Assembly (NCBI RefSeq): GCF_051020975.1
Contig: NW_027478169.1
Span: 1,178,001-1,242,000 of the forward strand
From: Osmia lignaria lignaria
Lineage: Eukaryota > Arthropoda > Insecta > Hymenoptera > Megachilidae
Direction: 5' to 3'
Length of the DNA stretch: 64,000 nt
This document shows positions 12,201 to 26,000 of this stretch, piece after piece. The notes below the pieces were generated by a model. It saw only the letters and a program-made list of their open reading frames with translations. It had not been told where the DNA came from and did not search any database. The translations under genes were made by a program, and so were the position numbers. The number at the start of each line of letters is the position of its first letter. The stretch's first letter is position 1.

Positions 12201-13579
12201 AATCTGCAAATATCTCGGAAATGAAGCGAGCTATGGCAAACTGTTAAGAGACCTTTTTTGTAGAGAATTATGTTTCCTACTTTTTATGTTCTATAATATT
12301 TTTTGATCAGACGCGTAGTTCTCGAGATATATCAAGATATTTAAAAGTTCCGAAGCCGCACCAACATAATAGAGATACAGAAACACCGTGGCCCCTTTCT
12401 TTGAGATATCTCTGCACTATTGCGAGCTGCAAATGCCACTTCCAGCTTAGCTGTGCAGAAGAAGAACAACAAGAAGAAGAAATATCTCGAAATATGTCCG
12501 TCAGGCCCCTTCCCTTGAGATAAATCTGCAAATATCTCGGAAACGAAGCGAGCTATGGCAAAATGATAGGAGACCTTTTTTGTAGAGAATTATGTTTCCT
12601 ACAATATACGTTCTCTGATATTTTTTGATCAGAAGCGTAGTTTTCGAGATATATCGAGATATTTAAAAGTTCCGAAGCCGCACCAACATAATAGAGATAC
12701 AGAAACACCGTGGCCCCTTTCTTTGAGATAACTCTGCACTATTGCGACCTGCAAATGCCACTTCCAGCTTAGCTGTGCAGAAGAAGAACAACAAGAAGAA
12801 GAAATATCTCGAAATATGTCCGTCAGGCCCCTTCCCCTGAGATAAATCAGCAAATATCTCGGAAACGAAGCGAGCTATGGCAAAATGTTAAGAGACCTTT
12901 TTTGTAGAGATTTATGTTTCCTACAATTTACGTTCTCTGATATTTTTTGATCAGAAGCGTAGTTTTCGAGATATATCGAGATATTTAAAAGTTCCGAAGC
13001 CGCACCAACATAATAGAGATACAGAAACACCGTGGCCCCTTTCTTTGAGATAACTCTGCACTATTGCGAGCTGCAAATGCCACTTCCAGCTTAGCTGTGC
13101 AGAAGAGGAACAACAAGAAGAAGAAATATCTCGGAATATGTCCGTCAGGCCCCTTCCCTTGAGCTAAATCTGCAAATATCTCGGAAACGATGCCAGCTAT
13201 GGGAAAATGTTAGGAGACCTTTTTTGTAGAGAATTAAGTTTCCTACTTTTTATGTTCTATGATATTTTGTGATCAGATGCGTAGTTCTCGAGATATATCA
13301 AGATATTTAAAAGTTCCGATGCCGCACCAACATAATAGAGATACAGAAACACGGTGGCCCCTTTCTTTGAGATAACTCTGCACTATTGCGCGCTGCAAAT
13401 GCCACTTCCAGCTTAGCTGTGCAGAAGAAGAACAACAAGAAGAAGAAATATCTCGAAATATGTCCGTTAGGCCCCTTCCCTTGAGATAAATCTGCAAATA
13501 TCTCGGAAACGAAGCGAGCTATGGCAAAATATTGAGAGACCTTTGTTGTAGAGAATTAAGTTTCCTACTATTTATGTTC
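9271..13579 (+). repeat. 5-monomer (1610-bp) higher-order repeat, 2.7 copies
   Basis: Units are 9271-10880, 10881-12490 and 12491-13579 (partial). Markers recurring every 1610 bp include AATGATAGGAG, TATTGAGAGACC, GTTCCGATGCC and ATAATATTTT. Units 1 and 2 differ at 9617/11227 (T against C). I saw no difference between units 2 and 3 before 13580, where C becomes T. This near-identity marks a recent amplification, or an assembly duplication that long reads should confirm. Confidence 0.93.
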
Positions 13580-16500
13580 TATGATATTTTTTGATCAGAT
13601 GCGTAGTTCTCGAGATATATCAAGATATTTAAAAGTTCCGAAGCCGAACCAACATAATAGAGATACAGAAACACCGTGGCCCCTTTCTTTGAGATAACTC
13701 TGCACTAGTGCGAGCCGCAAATGCCACTTCCAGCTTAGCTGTGCAGAAGAAGAACAACAAGAAGAAGAAATATCTCGAAATATGTCCGTCAGGCCCCTTC
13801 CCTTGAGATGAATCTGCAAATATCTCGGAAACGAAGCGAGCTATGGCAAAATGTTAAGAGACCTTATTTGTAGAGAATTATGTTTCCTACAATTTATGTT
13901 CTATGATATTTTTTGATCAGAAGCGAAGTTTTCGAGATATATCGAGATATTTAAAAGTTCCGAAGCCGCACCAACATAATAGAGATACAGAAGCACCGTG
14001 GCCCCTTTCTTTGAGATAACTCTGCACTAGTGCGAGCTGCAAATGCCACTTCCAGCTTAACTGTGCAGAAGAAGAACAACAAGAAGAAGAGATATCTCGA
14101 AATATGTCCGTCAGGCCCCTTCCCTTGAGCTAAATCTGCAAATATCTCGGAAACGATGCCAGCTATGGGAAAATGTTAAGAGACCTTTTTTGTAGAGAAT
14201 TAAGTTTCCTACTTTTTATGTTCTATGATATTTTGTGATCAGATGCGTAGTTCTCGAGATATATCAAGATATTTAAAAGTTCCGAAGCCGCACCAACATA
14301 ATAGAGATACAGAAACACCGTGGCCCCTTTCTTTGAGATAACTCTGCACTATTGCGCGCTGCAAATGCCACTTCCAGCTTAGCTGTGCAGAAGAAGAACA
14401 ACAAGAAGAAGAAATATCTCGAAATATGTCCGTCAGGCCCCTTCCCTTGAGATATATCTGCAAATATCTCGGAAACGAAGCGAGCTATGGCAAAATGATA
14501 AGAGACCTTTTTTGTAGAGAATTATGTTTCCTACAATATACGTTCTCTGATATTTTTTGATCAGAAGCGTAGTTTTCGAGATATATCGAGATATTTAAAA
14601 GTTCCGAAGCCGCACCAACATAATAGAGATACAGAAACACCGTGGCCCCTTTCTTTGAGATAACTCTGCACTATTGCGACCTGCAAATGCCACTTCCAGC
14701 TTAGCTGTGCAGAAGAAGAACAACAAGAAGAAGAAATATCTCGAAATATGTCCGTCAGGCCCCTTCCCTTGAGATAAATCAGCAAATATCTCGGAAACGA
14801 AGCGAGCTATGGCAAAATGTTAAGAGACCTTTTTTGTAGAGATTTATGTTTCCTACAATTTACGTTCTCTGATATTTTTTGATCAGAAGCGTAGTTTTCG
14901 AGATATATCGAGATATTTAAAAGTTCCGAAGCCGCACCAACATAATAGAGATACAGAAACACCGTGGACCCTTTCTTTGAGATAACTCTGCACTATTGCG
15001 AGCTGCAAATGCCACTTCCAGCTTAGCTGTGCAGAAGAGGAACAACAAGAAGAAGAAATATCTCGGAATATGTCCGTCAGGCCCCTTCCCTTGAGCTAAA
15101 TCTGCGAATATCTCGGAAACGATGCCAGCTATGGGAAAATGTTAAGAGACCTTTTTTGTAGAGAATTAAGTTTCCTACTTTTTATGTTCTATGATATTTT
15201 GTGATCAGATGCGTAGTTCTCGAGATATATCAAGATATTTAAAAGTTCCGATGCCGCACCAACATAATAGAGATACAGAAACACCGTGGCCCCTTTCTTT
15301 GAGATAACTCTGCACTATTGCGAGCTGCAAATGCCACTTCCAGCTTAGCTGTGCAGAAGAAGAACAACAAGAAGAAGAAATATCTCGAAACATGTCCGTT
15401 AGGACCCTTCCCTTGAGTTAAATCTGCAAATATCTCGGAAACGAAGCGAGCTATGGCAAAATATTGAGAGACCTTTGTTGTAGAGAATTAAGTTTCCTAC
15501 TTTTTATGTTCTATGATATTTTTTGATCAGATGCGTAGTTCTCGAGATATATCAAGATATTTAAAAGTTCCGAAACCGCACCAACATAATGGAGATACAG
15601 AAACACCGTGGCCCCTTTGTTTGAGATAACTCTGCACTAGTGCGAGCCGCAAATGCCACTTCCAGCTTAGCTGTGCAGAAGAAGAACAACAAGAAGAAGA
15701 AATATCTCGAAATATGTCCGTCAGGCCCCTTCCCTTGAGATAAATCAGCAAATATCTCGGAAACGAAGCGAGCTATGGCAAAATGTTAAGAGACGTTTTT
15801 TGTAGAGAATTATGTTTCCTACAATTTATGTTCTATGATATTTTTTGATCAGAAGCGTTGTTTTCGCGATATATCGAGATATTTAAAAGTTCCGAAGCCG
15901 CACCAACATAATAGAAATACAGAAACACCGTGGCCCCTTTCTTTGAGATAACTCTGCACTAGTGCGAGCCGCAAATGCCACTTCCAGCTTAGCTGTGCAG
16001 AAGAAGAACAACAAGAAGAAGAAATATCTCGAAATATGTCTGTCAGGCCCCTTCCCTTGAGATAAATCTGCAAATATCTCGGAAACGAAGCGAGCTATGG
16101 CAAAATGATGAGAGACCTTTTTTGTAGAGAATTATGTTTCCTACAATATACGTTCTCTGATATTTTTTGATCAGAAGCGTAGTTTTCGAGATATATCGAG
16201 ATATTTAAAAGTTCCGAAGCCGCACCAACATAATAGAGATACAGAAACACCGTGGCCCCTTTCTTTGAGATAACTCTGCACTATTGCGACCTGCAAATGC
16301 CACTTCCAGCTTAGCTGTGCAGAAGAAGAACAACAAGAAGAAGAAATATCTCGAAATATGTCCGTCAGGCCCCTTCCCTTGAGATAAATCAGCAAATATC
16401 TCGGAAACGAAGCGAGCTATGGCAAAATGTTAAGAGACCTTTTTTGTAGAGATTTATGTTTCCTACAATTTACGTTCTCTGATATTTTTTGATCAGAAGC

Positions 16501-19500
16501 GTAGTTTTCGAGATATATCGAGATATTTAAAAGTTCCGAAGCCGCACCAACATAATAGAGATACAGAAACACCGTGGCCCCTTTCTTTGAGATAACTCTG
16601 CACTATTGCGAGCTGCAAATGCCACTTCCAGCTTAGCTGTGCAGAAGAGGAACAACAAGAAGAAGAAATATCTCGGAATATGTCCGTCAGGCCCCTTCCC
16701 TTGAGCTAAATCTGCAAATATCTCGGAAACGATGCCAGCTATGGGAAAATGTTAAGAGACCTTTTTTGTAGAGAATTAAGTTTCCTACTTTTTATGTTCT
16801 ATGATATTTTGTGATCAGATGCGTAGTTCTCGTGATATATCAAGATATTTAAAAGTTCCGATGCCGCACCAACATAATAGAGATACAGAAACACCGTGGC
16901 CCCTTTCTTTGAGATAACTCTGCACTATTGCGAGCTGCAAATGCCACTTCCAGCTTAGCTGTGCAGAAGAAGAACAACAAGAAGAAGAAATATCTCGAAA
17001 TATGTCCGTCAGGCCCCTTCCCTTGAGATAAATCAGCAAATATCTCGGAAACGAAGCGAGCTATGGCAAAATGTTAAGAGACCTTTTTTGTAGAGATTTA
17101 TGTTTCCTACAATTTACGTTCTCTGATATTTTTTGATCAGAAGCGTAGTTTTCGAGATATATCGAGATATTTACAAGTTCCGAAGCCGCACCAACATTAT
17201 AGAGATACAGAAACACCGTGGCCTCTTTCTTTGAGATAACTCTGCACTAGTGCGAGCCGCAAATGCCACTTCCAGCTTAGCTGTGCAGAAGAAGAACAAC
17301 AAGAAGAAGAAATATCTCGAAATATGTCCGTCAGGTACCTTCCCTTGAGATAAATCTGCAAATATCTCGGAAACGAAGCGAGCTATGGCAAAATGTTAAG
17401 AGACCTTATTTGTAGAGAATTAAGTTTCCTACTTTTTATGTTCTACGATATTTTTTGATCAGATGCGTAGTTCTCGAGATATATCAAGATATTTAAAAGT
17501 TCCGGAGCCGCACCAACATAATAGAGATACAGAAACACCGTGGCCCCTTTCTTTGAGATAACTCTGCACTAGTGCGAGCCGCAAATGCCACTTTCAGCTT
17601 AGCTGTGCAGAAGAAGAACAACAAGAAGAAGAAATATCTCGAAATATGTCCGTCAGGCCCCTTCCCTTGAGATAAATCAGCAAATATCTCGGAAACGAAG
17701 CGAGCTATGGCAAAATGTTAAGAGACCTTTTTTGTAGAGATTTATGTTTCCTACAATTTACGTTCTCTGATATTTTTTGATCAGAAGCGTAGTTTTCGAG
17801 ATATATCGAGATATTTAAAAGTTCCGAAGCCGCACCAACATAATAGAGATACAGAAACACCGTGGCCTCTTTCTTTGAGATAACTCTGCACTAGTGCGAG
17901 CCGCAAATGCCACTTCCAGCTTAGCTGTGCAGAAGAAGAACAACAAGAAGAAGAAATATCTCGAAATATGTCCGTCAGGTACCTTCCCTTGAGATAAATC
18001 TGCAAATATCTCGGAAACGAAGCGAGCTATGGCAAAATGTTAAGAGACCTTATTTGTAGAGAATTAAGTTTCCTACTTTTTATGTTCTACGATATTTTTT
18101 GATCAGATGCGTAGTTCTCGAGATATATCAAGATATTTAAAAGTTCCGGAGCCGCACCAACATAATAGAGATACAGAAACACCGTGGCCCCTTTCTTTGA
18201 GATAACTCTGCACTAGTGCGAGCCGCAAATGCCACTTCCAGCTTAGCTGTGCAGAAGAAGAACAACAAGAAGAAGAAATATCTCGAAATATGTCCGCCAG
18301 GCCCCTTCCCTTGAGATAAATCTGCAAATATCTCGGAAACCAAGCGAGCTATGGCAAAATGTTAAGAGACCTTTTTTGTAGAGAATTAAGTTTCCTACTT
18401 TTTATCTTCTATGATATTTTTTGATCAGATGCGTAGTTCTCGAGATATATCAAGATATTTAAAAGTTCCGAAGCCGCACCAACATAATAGAGATACAGAA
18501 ACACCGTGGCCCCTTTCTGTGAGATAACTCTGCACTAGTGCGAGCCGCAAATGCCACTTCCAGCTTAGCTGTGCAGAAGAAGAACAACAAGAAGAAGAAA
18601 TATCTCAAAATATGTCCGTCAGGCACCTTCCCTTGAGATAAATCTGCAAATATCTCGGAAACGAAGCGAGCTATGGAAAAATCTTAAGAGACCTTTTTTG
18701 TAGAGAATTATGTTTGCTACTTTTTATGTTCTATAATATTTTTTGATCAGACGCGTAGTTCTCGAGATATATCAAGATATTTAAAAGTTCCGAAGCCGCA
18801 CCAACATAATAGAGATACAGAAACACCGTGGCCCCTTTCTTTGAGATAACTCTGCACTATTGCGCGCTGCAAATGCCACTTCCAGCTTAGCTGTGCAGAA
18901 GAAGAACAACAAGAAGAAGAAATATCTCGAAATATGTCCGTCAGGCCCCTTCCCTTGAGATAAATCTGCAAATATCTCGGAAACGAAGCGAGCTATGGCA
19001 AAATGTTAAGAGACCTTATTTGTAGAGAATTAAGTTTCCTACTTTTTATGTTCTATGATATTTTTTGATCAGATGCGTAGTTCTCGAGATATATCAAGAT
19101 ATTTAAAAGTTCCGAAGCCGCACCAACATAATAGAGATACAGAAACACCGTGGCCCCTTTCTTTGAGATAACTCTGCACTATTGCGAGCTGCAAATGCCA
19201 CTTCCAGCTTAGCTGTGCAGAAGAAGAACAACATGAAGAAGAAATATCTCGAAATATGTCCGTCAGGCCCCATCCCTTGAGATAAATCTGCAAATATCTC
19301 GGAAACGAAGCGAGCTATGGCAAAATGATAATAGACCTTTTTTGTAGAGAATTATGTTTCCTACAATTTACGTTCTATGATATTTTTTTATCAGAAGCGT
19401 AGTTTTCGAGATATATCGAGATATTTAAAAGTTCCGAAGCCGCACCAACATAATAGAGATACAGAAACACCGTGGCCCCTTTCTTTGAGATAACTCTGCA

Positions 19501-20000
19501 CTATTGCGAGCTGCAAATGCCACTTCCAGCTTAGCTGTGCAGAAGAGGAACAACAAGAAGAAGAAATATCTCGGAATATGTCCGTCAGGCCCCTTCCCTT
19601 GAGCTAAATCTGCAAATATCTCGGAAACGATGCCAGCTATGGGAAAATGTTAAGAGACCTTTTTTGTAGAGAATTAAGTTTCCTACTTTTTATGTTCTAT
19701 GATATTTTGTGATCAGATGCGTAGTTCTCGAGATATATCAAGATATTTAAAAGTTCCGATGCCGCACCAACATAATAGAGATACAGAAACACGGTGGCCC
19801 CTTTCTTTGAGATAACTCTGCACTATTGCGCGCTGCAAATGCCACTTCCAGCTTAGCTGTGCAGAAGAAGAACAACAAGAAGAAGAAATATCTCGAAATA
19901 TGTCCGTCAGGCCCCTTCCCTTGAGATAAATCTGCAAATATCTCGGAAACGAAGCGAGCTATGGCAAAATGTTAAGAGACCTTTTTTGTAGAGAATTAAG
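13580..20000 (+). repeat. Array region III: diverged relatives of the 5-mer
   Basis: Monomers here still show 5-monomer spacing in part. About 14461-15380 matches about 16071-16990 at 1610 bp, but with several differences (GTGGACCC against GTGGCCCC, CTCGAGATA against CTCGTGATA). Near 19690-19940 monomers of the 5-mer type (GATGCCGC, GGTGGCC) appear again, separated from the main block. The GCTAAAT variant is last seen in this region, near 19610. Confidence 0.75.
16951..18237 (+). repeat. Dimer (644-bp) tandem duplication, two copies
   Basis: 16951-17593 is repeated at 17595-18237. Shared private markers are GTCAGGTACC, GTGGCCTCTTT, TTCTACGATA and CCGGAGCC. Differences include TTACAAG against TTAAAAG near 17172 and CATTATAG against CATAATAG near 17197. 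Confidence 0.88.
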
Positions 20001-23000
20001 TTTCCTACTTTTTATCTTCTATGATATTTTTTGATCAGAAGCGTAGTTTTCGAGATATATCGAGATATTTAAAAGTTCCGAAGCCGCACCAACATAATAG
20101 AGATACAGAAACACCGTGGCCCCTTTCTTTGAGATAACTCTGCACTATTGCGAGCTGCAAATGCCACTTCGAGCTTAGCTGTGCAGAAGAAGAACAACAA
20201 GAAGAAGAAATATCTCGAAATATGTCCGTCAGACCCCTTCCCTTGAGATAAATCTGCAAATATCTCGGAAACGAAGCGAGCTATGGGAAAATGTTAGGAG
20301 ACCCTTTTTGTAGAGAATTATGTTTCCTACAATTTACCTTCTATGATATTTTTTGATCAGAAGCGTAGTTTTCGAGATATATCGAGATATTTAAAAGTTC
20401 CGAAGCCGCACCAACATAATAGAGATACAGAGACACCGTGGCCCCTTTCTTTGAGATAACTCTGCACTATTGCGACCTGCAAATGCCACTTCCAGCTTAG
20501 CTGTGCAGAAGAAGAACAACAAGAAGAAGAAATATCTCGAAATATGTCCGTCAGGCACCTTCCCTTGAGATAAATCTGCAAATATCTCGGAAACGAAGCG
20601 AGCTATGGCAAAATGTTAAGAGACCTTTTTTGTAGAGAATTAAGTTTCCTACTTTTTATGTTGTATGATATTTTTTGATCAGATGCGTAGTTCTCGAGAT
20701 ATATCAAGATATTTAAAAGTTCCGAAGCCGCACCAACATAGTAGAGATACAGAAACACCGTGGCCCCTTTCTTTGAGATAACTCTGCACTATTGCGAGCT
20801 GGAAATGCCACTTCCAGTTTAGCTGTGAAGAAGAAGAACAACAAGAAGAAGTAATATCTCGAAATATGTCCGTCAGGCCCCTTCCCTTGAGATAAATCTG
20901 CAAATATCTCGGAAACGAAGCGAGCTATGGCAAAATGTTAAGAGACCTTTTTTGTAGAGAATTATGTTTCCTATAATTTATGTTCTATGATATTTTTTGA
21001 TCAGAAGCGTAGTTTTCGAGATATATCGAGATATTTAAAAGTTCCGAAGCCGCACCAACATAATAGAGATACAGAAACACCGTGGCCCCTTTCTTTGAGA
21101 TAACTCTGCACTATTGCGACCTGCAAATGCCACTTCCAGCTTAGCTGTGCAGAAGAAGAACAACAAGAAGAAGAAATATCTCGAAATATGTCCGTCAGGC
21201 CCCTTCCCTTGAGATAAATCTGCAAATATCTCGGAAACGAAGCGAGCTATGGCAAAATGTTAAGAGACCTTTTTTGTAGAGAATTATGTTTCCTATAATT
21301 TATGTTCTATGATATTTTTTGATCAGAAGCGTAGTTTTCGAGATATATCGAGATATTTAAAGGTTCCGAAGCCGCACCAACATAATAGAGATACAGAAAC
21401 ACCGTGGCCCCTTTCTTTGAGATAACTCTGCACTATTGCGACCTGCAAATGCCACTTCCAGCTTAGCTGTGCAGAAGAAGAACAACAAGAATAAGAAATA
21501 TTTCGAAATATGTCCGTCAGGCCCCTTCCCTTGAGATAAATCTGCAAATATCTCGGAAACGAAGCGAGCTACGGCAAAATGTTAACAGACCTTTTTTGTA
21601 GAAAATTAGGTTTCCTACTTTTTATGTTCTATGATATTTTTTTATCAGATGCGTAGTTCTCGAGATATATCAAGATATTTAAAAGTTCCGAAGCTGCACC
21701 AACATAATAGAGGTACAGAAACACCGTGGCCGCTTTCTTTGAGATAACTCTGCACTATTGCGAGCTGCAAATGCCACTTCCAGCTTAGCTGTGCAGAAGA
21801 AGAACAACAAGAAGAAGAAATATCTCGAAATATGTCCGTCAGGCCCCTTCCCTTGAGATAAATCTGCAAATATCTCGGAAACGATGCCAGCTATGGCAAA
21901 ATGTTAAGAGACCTTTTTTGTAGAGAATTAAGTTTCTTACTTTTTATGTTCTATGATATTTTTTGATCAGATGCGTAGTTCTCGAGATATATCAAGATAT
22001 TTAAAAGCTCCGAAGCTGCACCAACATAATAGAGGTACAGAAACACCGTGGCCCCTTTCTTTGAGATAACTCTGCACTATTGCGAGCTGCAAATGCCACT
22101 TCCAGCTTAGCTGTGCAGAAAAAGAACAACAAGAATAAGAAATATTTCGAAATATGTCCGTCAGGCCCCTTCCCTTGAGATAAATCTGCAAATATCTCGG
22201 AAACGAAGCGAGCTACGGCAAAATGTTAACAGACCTTTTTTGTAGAAAATTAGGTTTCCTACTTTTTATGTTCTATGATATTTTTTTATCAGATGCGTAG
22301 TTCTCGAGATATATCAAGATATTTAAAAGTTCCGAAGCTGCACCAACATAATAGAGGTACAGAAACACCGTGGCCTCTTTCTTTGAGATAACTCTGCACT
22401 ATTGCGAGCTGCAAATGCCACTTCCAGCTTAGCTGTGCAGAACAAGAACAACAAGAAGAAGAAATATCTCGAAATATGTCCGTCAGACCCCTTCCCTTGA
22501 CATAAATCTGCAAATATCTCGGAAACGAAGCGAGCTATGGCAAAATGTTAAGATACCTTTTTTGTAGAGAATTAAGTTTCTTACTTTTTATGTTCTATGA
22601 TATTTGTTGATCAGATGCGTAGTTCTCGAGATATATCAAGATATTTAAAAGCTCCGAAGCTGCACCAACATAATAGAGGTACAGAAACACCGTGGCCCCT
22701 TTCTTTGAGATAACTCTGCACTAGTGCGAGCCGCAAATGCCACTTCCAGCTTAGCTGTGCAGAAGAAGAACAACAAGAAGAAGAAATATCTTGAAATATG
22801 TCCGTCAGGCCCCTTCCCTTGAGATAAATCTGCAAATATCTCGGAAACGAAGCGAGCTATGGCAAAACGTTAAGAGACCTTTTTTGTAGAGAATTAAGTT
22901 TCCTACTTTTTATCTTCTATGATATTTTTTGATCAGAAGCGTAGTTTTCGAGATATATCGAGATATTTAAAAGTTCCGAAGCCGCACCAACATAATAGAG

Positions 23001-26000
23001 ATACAGAAACACCGTGGCCCCTTTCTTTGAGATAACTCTGCACTAGTGCGAGCCGCAAATGCCACTTCCAGCTTAGCTGTGTAGAAGAAGAACAACAAGA
23101 ATAAGAAATATTTCGAAATATGTCCGTCAGGCCCCTTCCCTTGAGATAAATCTGCAAATATCTCGGAAACGAAGCGAGCTATGGCAAAATGTTAAGAGAC
23201 CTTTTTTGTAGAGAATTACGTTTCCTACTTTTTATCTTCTATGATATTTTTTGATCAGATGCGTAGTTCTCGAGATATATCAAGATATTTAAAAGTTCCG
23301 AAGCCGCACCAACATAATAGAGATACAGAAACACCGTGGCCCCTCTCTTTGAGATAACTCTGCACTATTGCGACCTGCAAATGCCACTTCCAGCTTAGCT
23401 GTGCAGAAGAAGAACAACAAGAAGAAGAAATATCTCGAAATATGTCCGTCAGGCACCTTCCCTTGAGATTAATCTGCAAATATCTCGGAAACGAAGCGAG
23501 CTATGGCAAAATGTTAAGAGACCTTTTTTGTAGAGAATTAAGTTTCCTACTTTTTATGTTGTATGATATTTTTTGATCAGATGCGTAGTTCTCGAGATAT
23601 ATCAAGATATTTAAAAGTTCCGAAGCCGCACCAACATAATAGAGATACAGAAACACCGTGGCCCCGTTCTTTGAGATAACTCTGCACTATTGCGAGCTGG
23701 AAATGCCACTTCCAGTTTAGCTGTGCAGAAGAAGAACAACAAGAAGAAGAAATATCTCGAAATATGTCCGTCAAGCCCCTTCCCTTGAGATAAATCTGCA
23801 AATATCTCGGAAACGAAGCGAGCTATGGCAAAATGTTAAGAGACCTTTCTTGTAGAGAATTATGTTTCCTACAATTTATGTTCTATGATATTTTTTGATC
23901 AGAAGCGTAGTTTTCGAGATATATCGAGATATTTAAAAGTTCCGAAGCCGCACCAACATAATAGAGATACAGAAACACCGTGGCCCCTTTCTTTGAGATA
24001 ACTCTGCACTATTGCGACCTGCAAATGCCACTTCCAGTTTAGCTGTGCAGAAGAAGAACAACAAGAAGAAGAAATATCTCGAAATATGTCCGTCAGGCCC
24101 CTTCCCTTGAGATATATCTGCAAATATCTCGGAAACGAAGCGAGCTATGGCAAAATGTTAAGAGACCTTTTTTGTAGTGAATTATGTTTCCTACAATTTA
24201 TGTTCTATGATATTTTTTGATCAGAAGCGTAGTTTTCGAGATATATCGAGATATTTAAAAATTCGGAAGCCGCACCAACATAATAGAGATACAGAAACAC
24301 GGTGGCCCGTTTCTTTGAGATAACTCTGCACTATTGCGAGCTGCAAATGCCACTTCCAGCTTAGCTGTGCAGAAGAAGAACAACAAGAAGAAGAAATATC
24401 TCAAAATATGTCAGTCAGGCCCCTTCCCTTGAGATAAATCTGCAAATATCTCGGAAACGAAGCGAGCTATGGCAAAATGTTAAGAGACATTTTTTGTAGA
24501 AAATTAGGTTTCCTACTTTTTATGTTCTATGATATTTTTTGATCAGATGAGTAGTTCTCGAGATATATCAAGATATTTAAAAGTTCCGAAGCCGCACCAA
24601 CATAATAGAGATACAGAAACACCGTGGCCCCTTTCTTTGAGATAACTCTGCACTATTGCGCGCTGCAAATGCCACTTCCAGCTTAGCTGTGCAGAAGAAG
24701 AACAACAAGAAGAAGAAATATCTTGAAATATGTCCGTCAGGCCCCTTCCCTTGAGATAAATCTGCAAATATCTCGGAAACGAAGCGAGCTATGGCAAAAT
24801 GTTAAGAGACCTTTTTTGTAGAGAATTAAGTTTCCTACTTTTTATGTTCTATGATATTTTTTGATCAGATGCGTAGTTCTCGAGATATATCAAGATATTT
24901 AAAAGTTCCGAAGCCGCACCAACATAATAGAGATACAGAAACACCGTTGCCCCTATCTTTGAGATAACTCTGCACTATTGCGAGCTGCAAATGCCACTTC
25001 GAGCTTAGCTGTGCAGAAGAAGAACAACGAGAAGAAGAAATATCTCGAAATATGTCCGTCAGGCACCTTCCCTTGAGATAAATCTGCAAATATCTCGGAA
25101 ACGAAGCGAGCTATGGCAAAATGTTAAGAGACCTTTTTTGTAGAGAATTAAGTTTCCTACTTTTTATGTTGTATGATATTTTTTGATCAGATGCGTAGTT
25201 CTCGAGATATATCAAGATATTTAAAAGTTCCGAAGCCGCACCAACATAATAGAGATACAGAAACACCGTGGCCCCTTTCTTTGAGATAACTCTGCACTAT
25301 TGCGAGCTGCAAATGCCACTTCGAGCTTAGCTGTGCAGAAGAAGAACAACAAGAAGAAGAAATATCCCGAAATATGTCCGTCAGGACCCTTCCCTTGAGA
25401 TAAATCTGCAAATATCTCGGAAACGAAGCGAGCTATGGGAAAATGTTAGGAGACCCTTTTTGTAGAGAATTATGTTTCCTACAATTTACCTTCTATGATA
25501 TTTTTTGATCAGAAACGTAGTTTTCGAGATATATCGAGATATTTAAAAGTTCCAAAGCCGCATCAACATAATAGAGATACAGAAACACCGTGGCCCCTTT
25601 CTTTGAGATAACTCTGCACTATTGCGAGCTGCAAATGCCACTTCCAGCTTAGCTGTGCAGAAGAAGAACAACAAGAAGAAGAAATATCTCGAAATATGTC
25701 CGTCAGACCCCTTCCCTTGAGATAAATCTGCAAATATCTCGGAAACGAAGCGAGCTATGGCAAAATGTTAAGAGACCTTTTTTGTAGAGAATTATGTTTC
25801 CTACAATTTACCTTGTATGATATTTTTTGATCAGAAGCGTAGTTTTCGAGATATATCGAGATATTTAAAAGTTCCGAAGCCGCACCAACATAATAGAGAT
25901 ACAGAAACACCGTGGCCCCTTTCTGTGAGATAACTCTGCACTATTGCGACCTGCAAATGCCACTTCCAGCTTAGCTGTGCAGAAGAAGAACAACAAGAAG

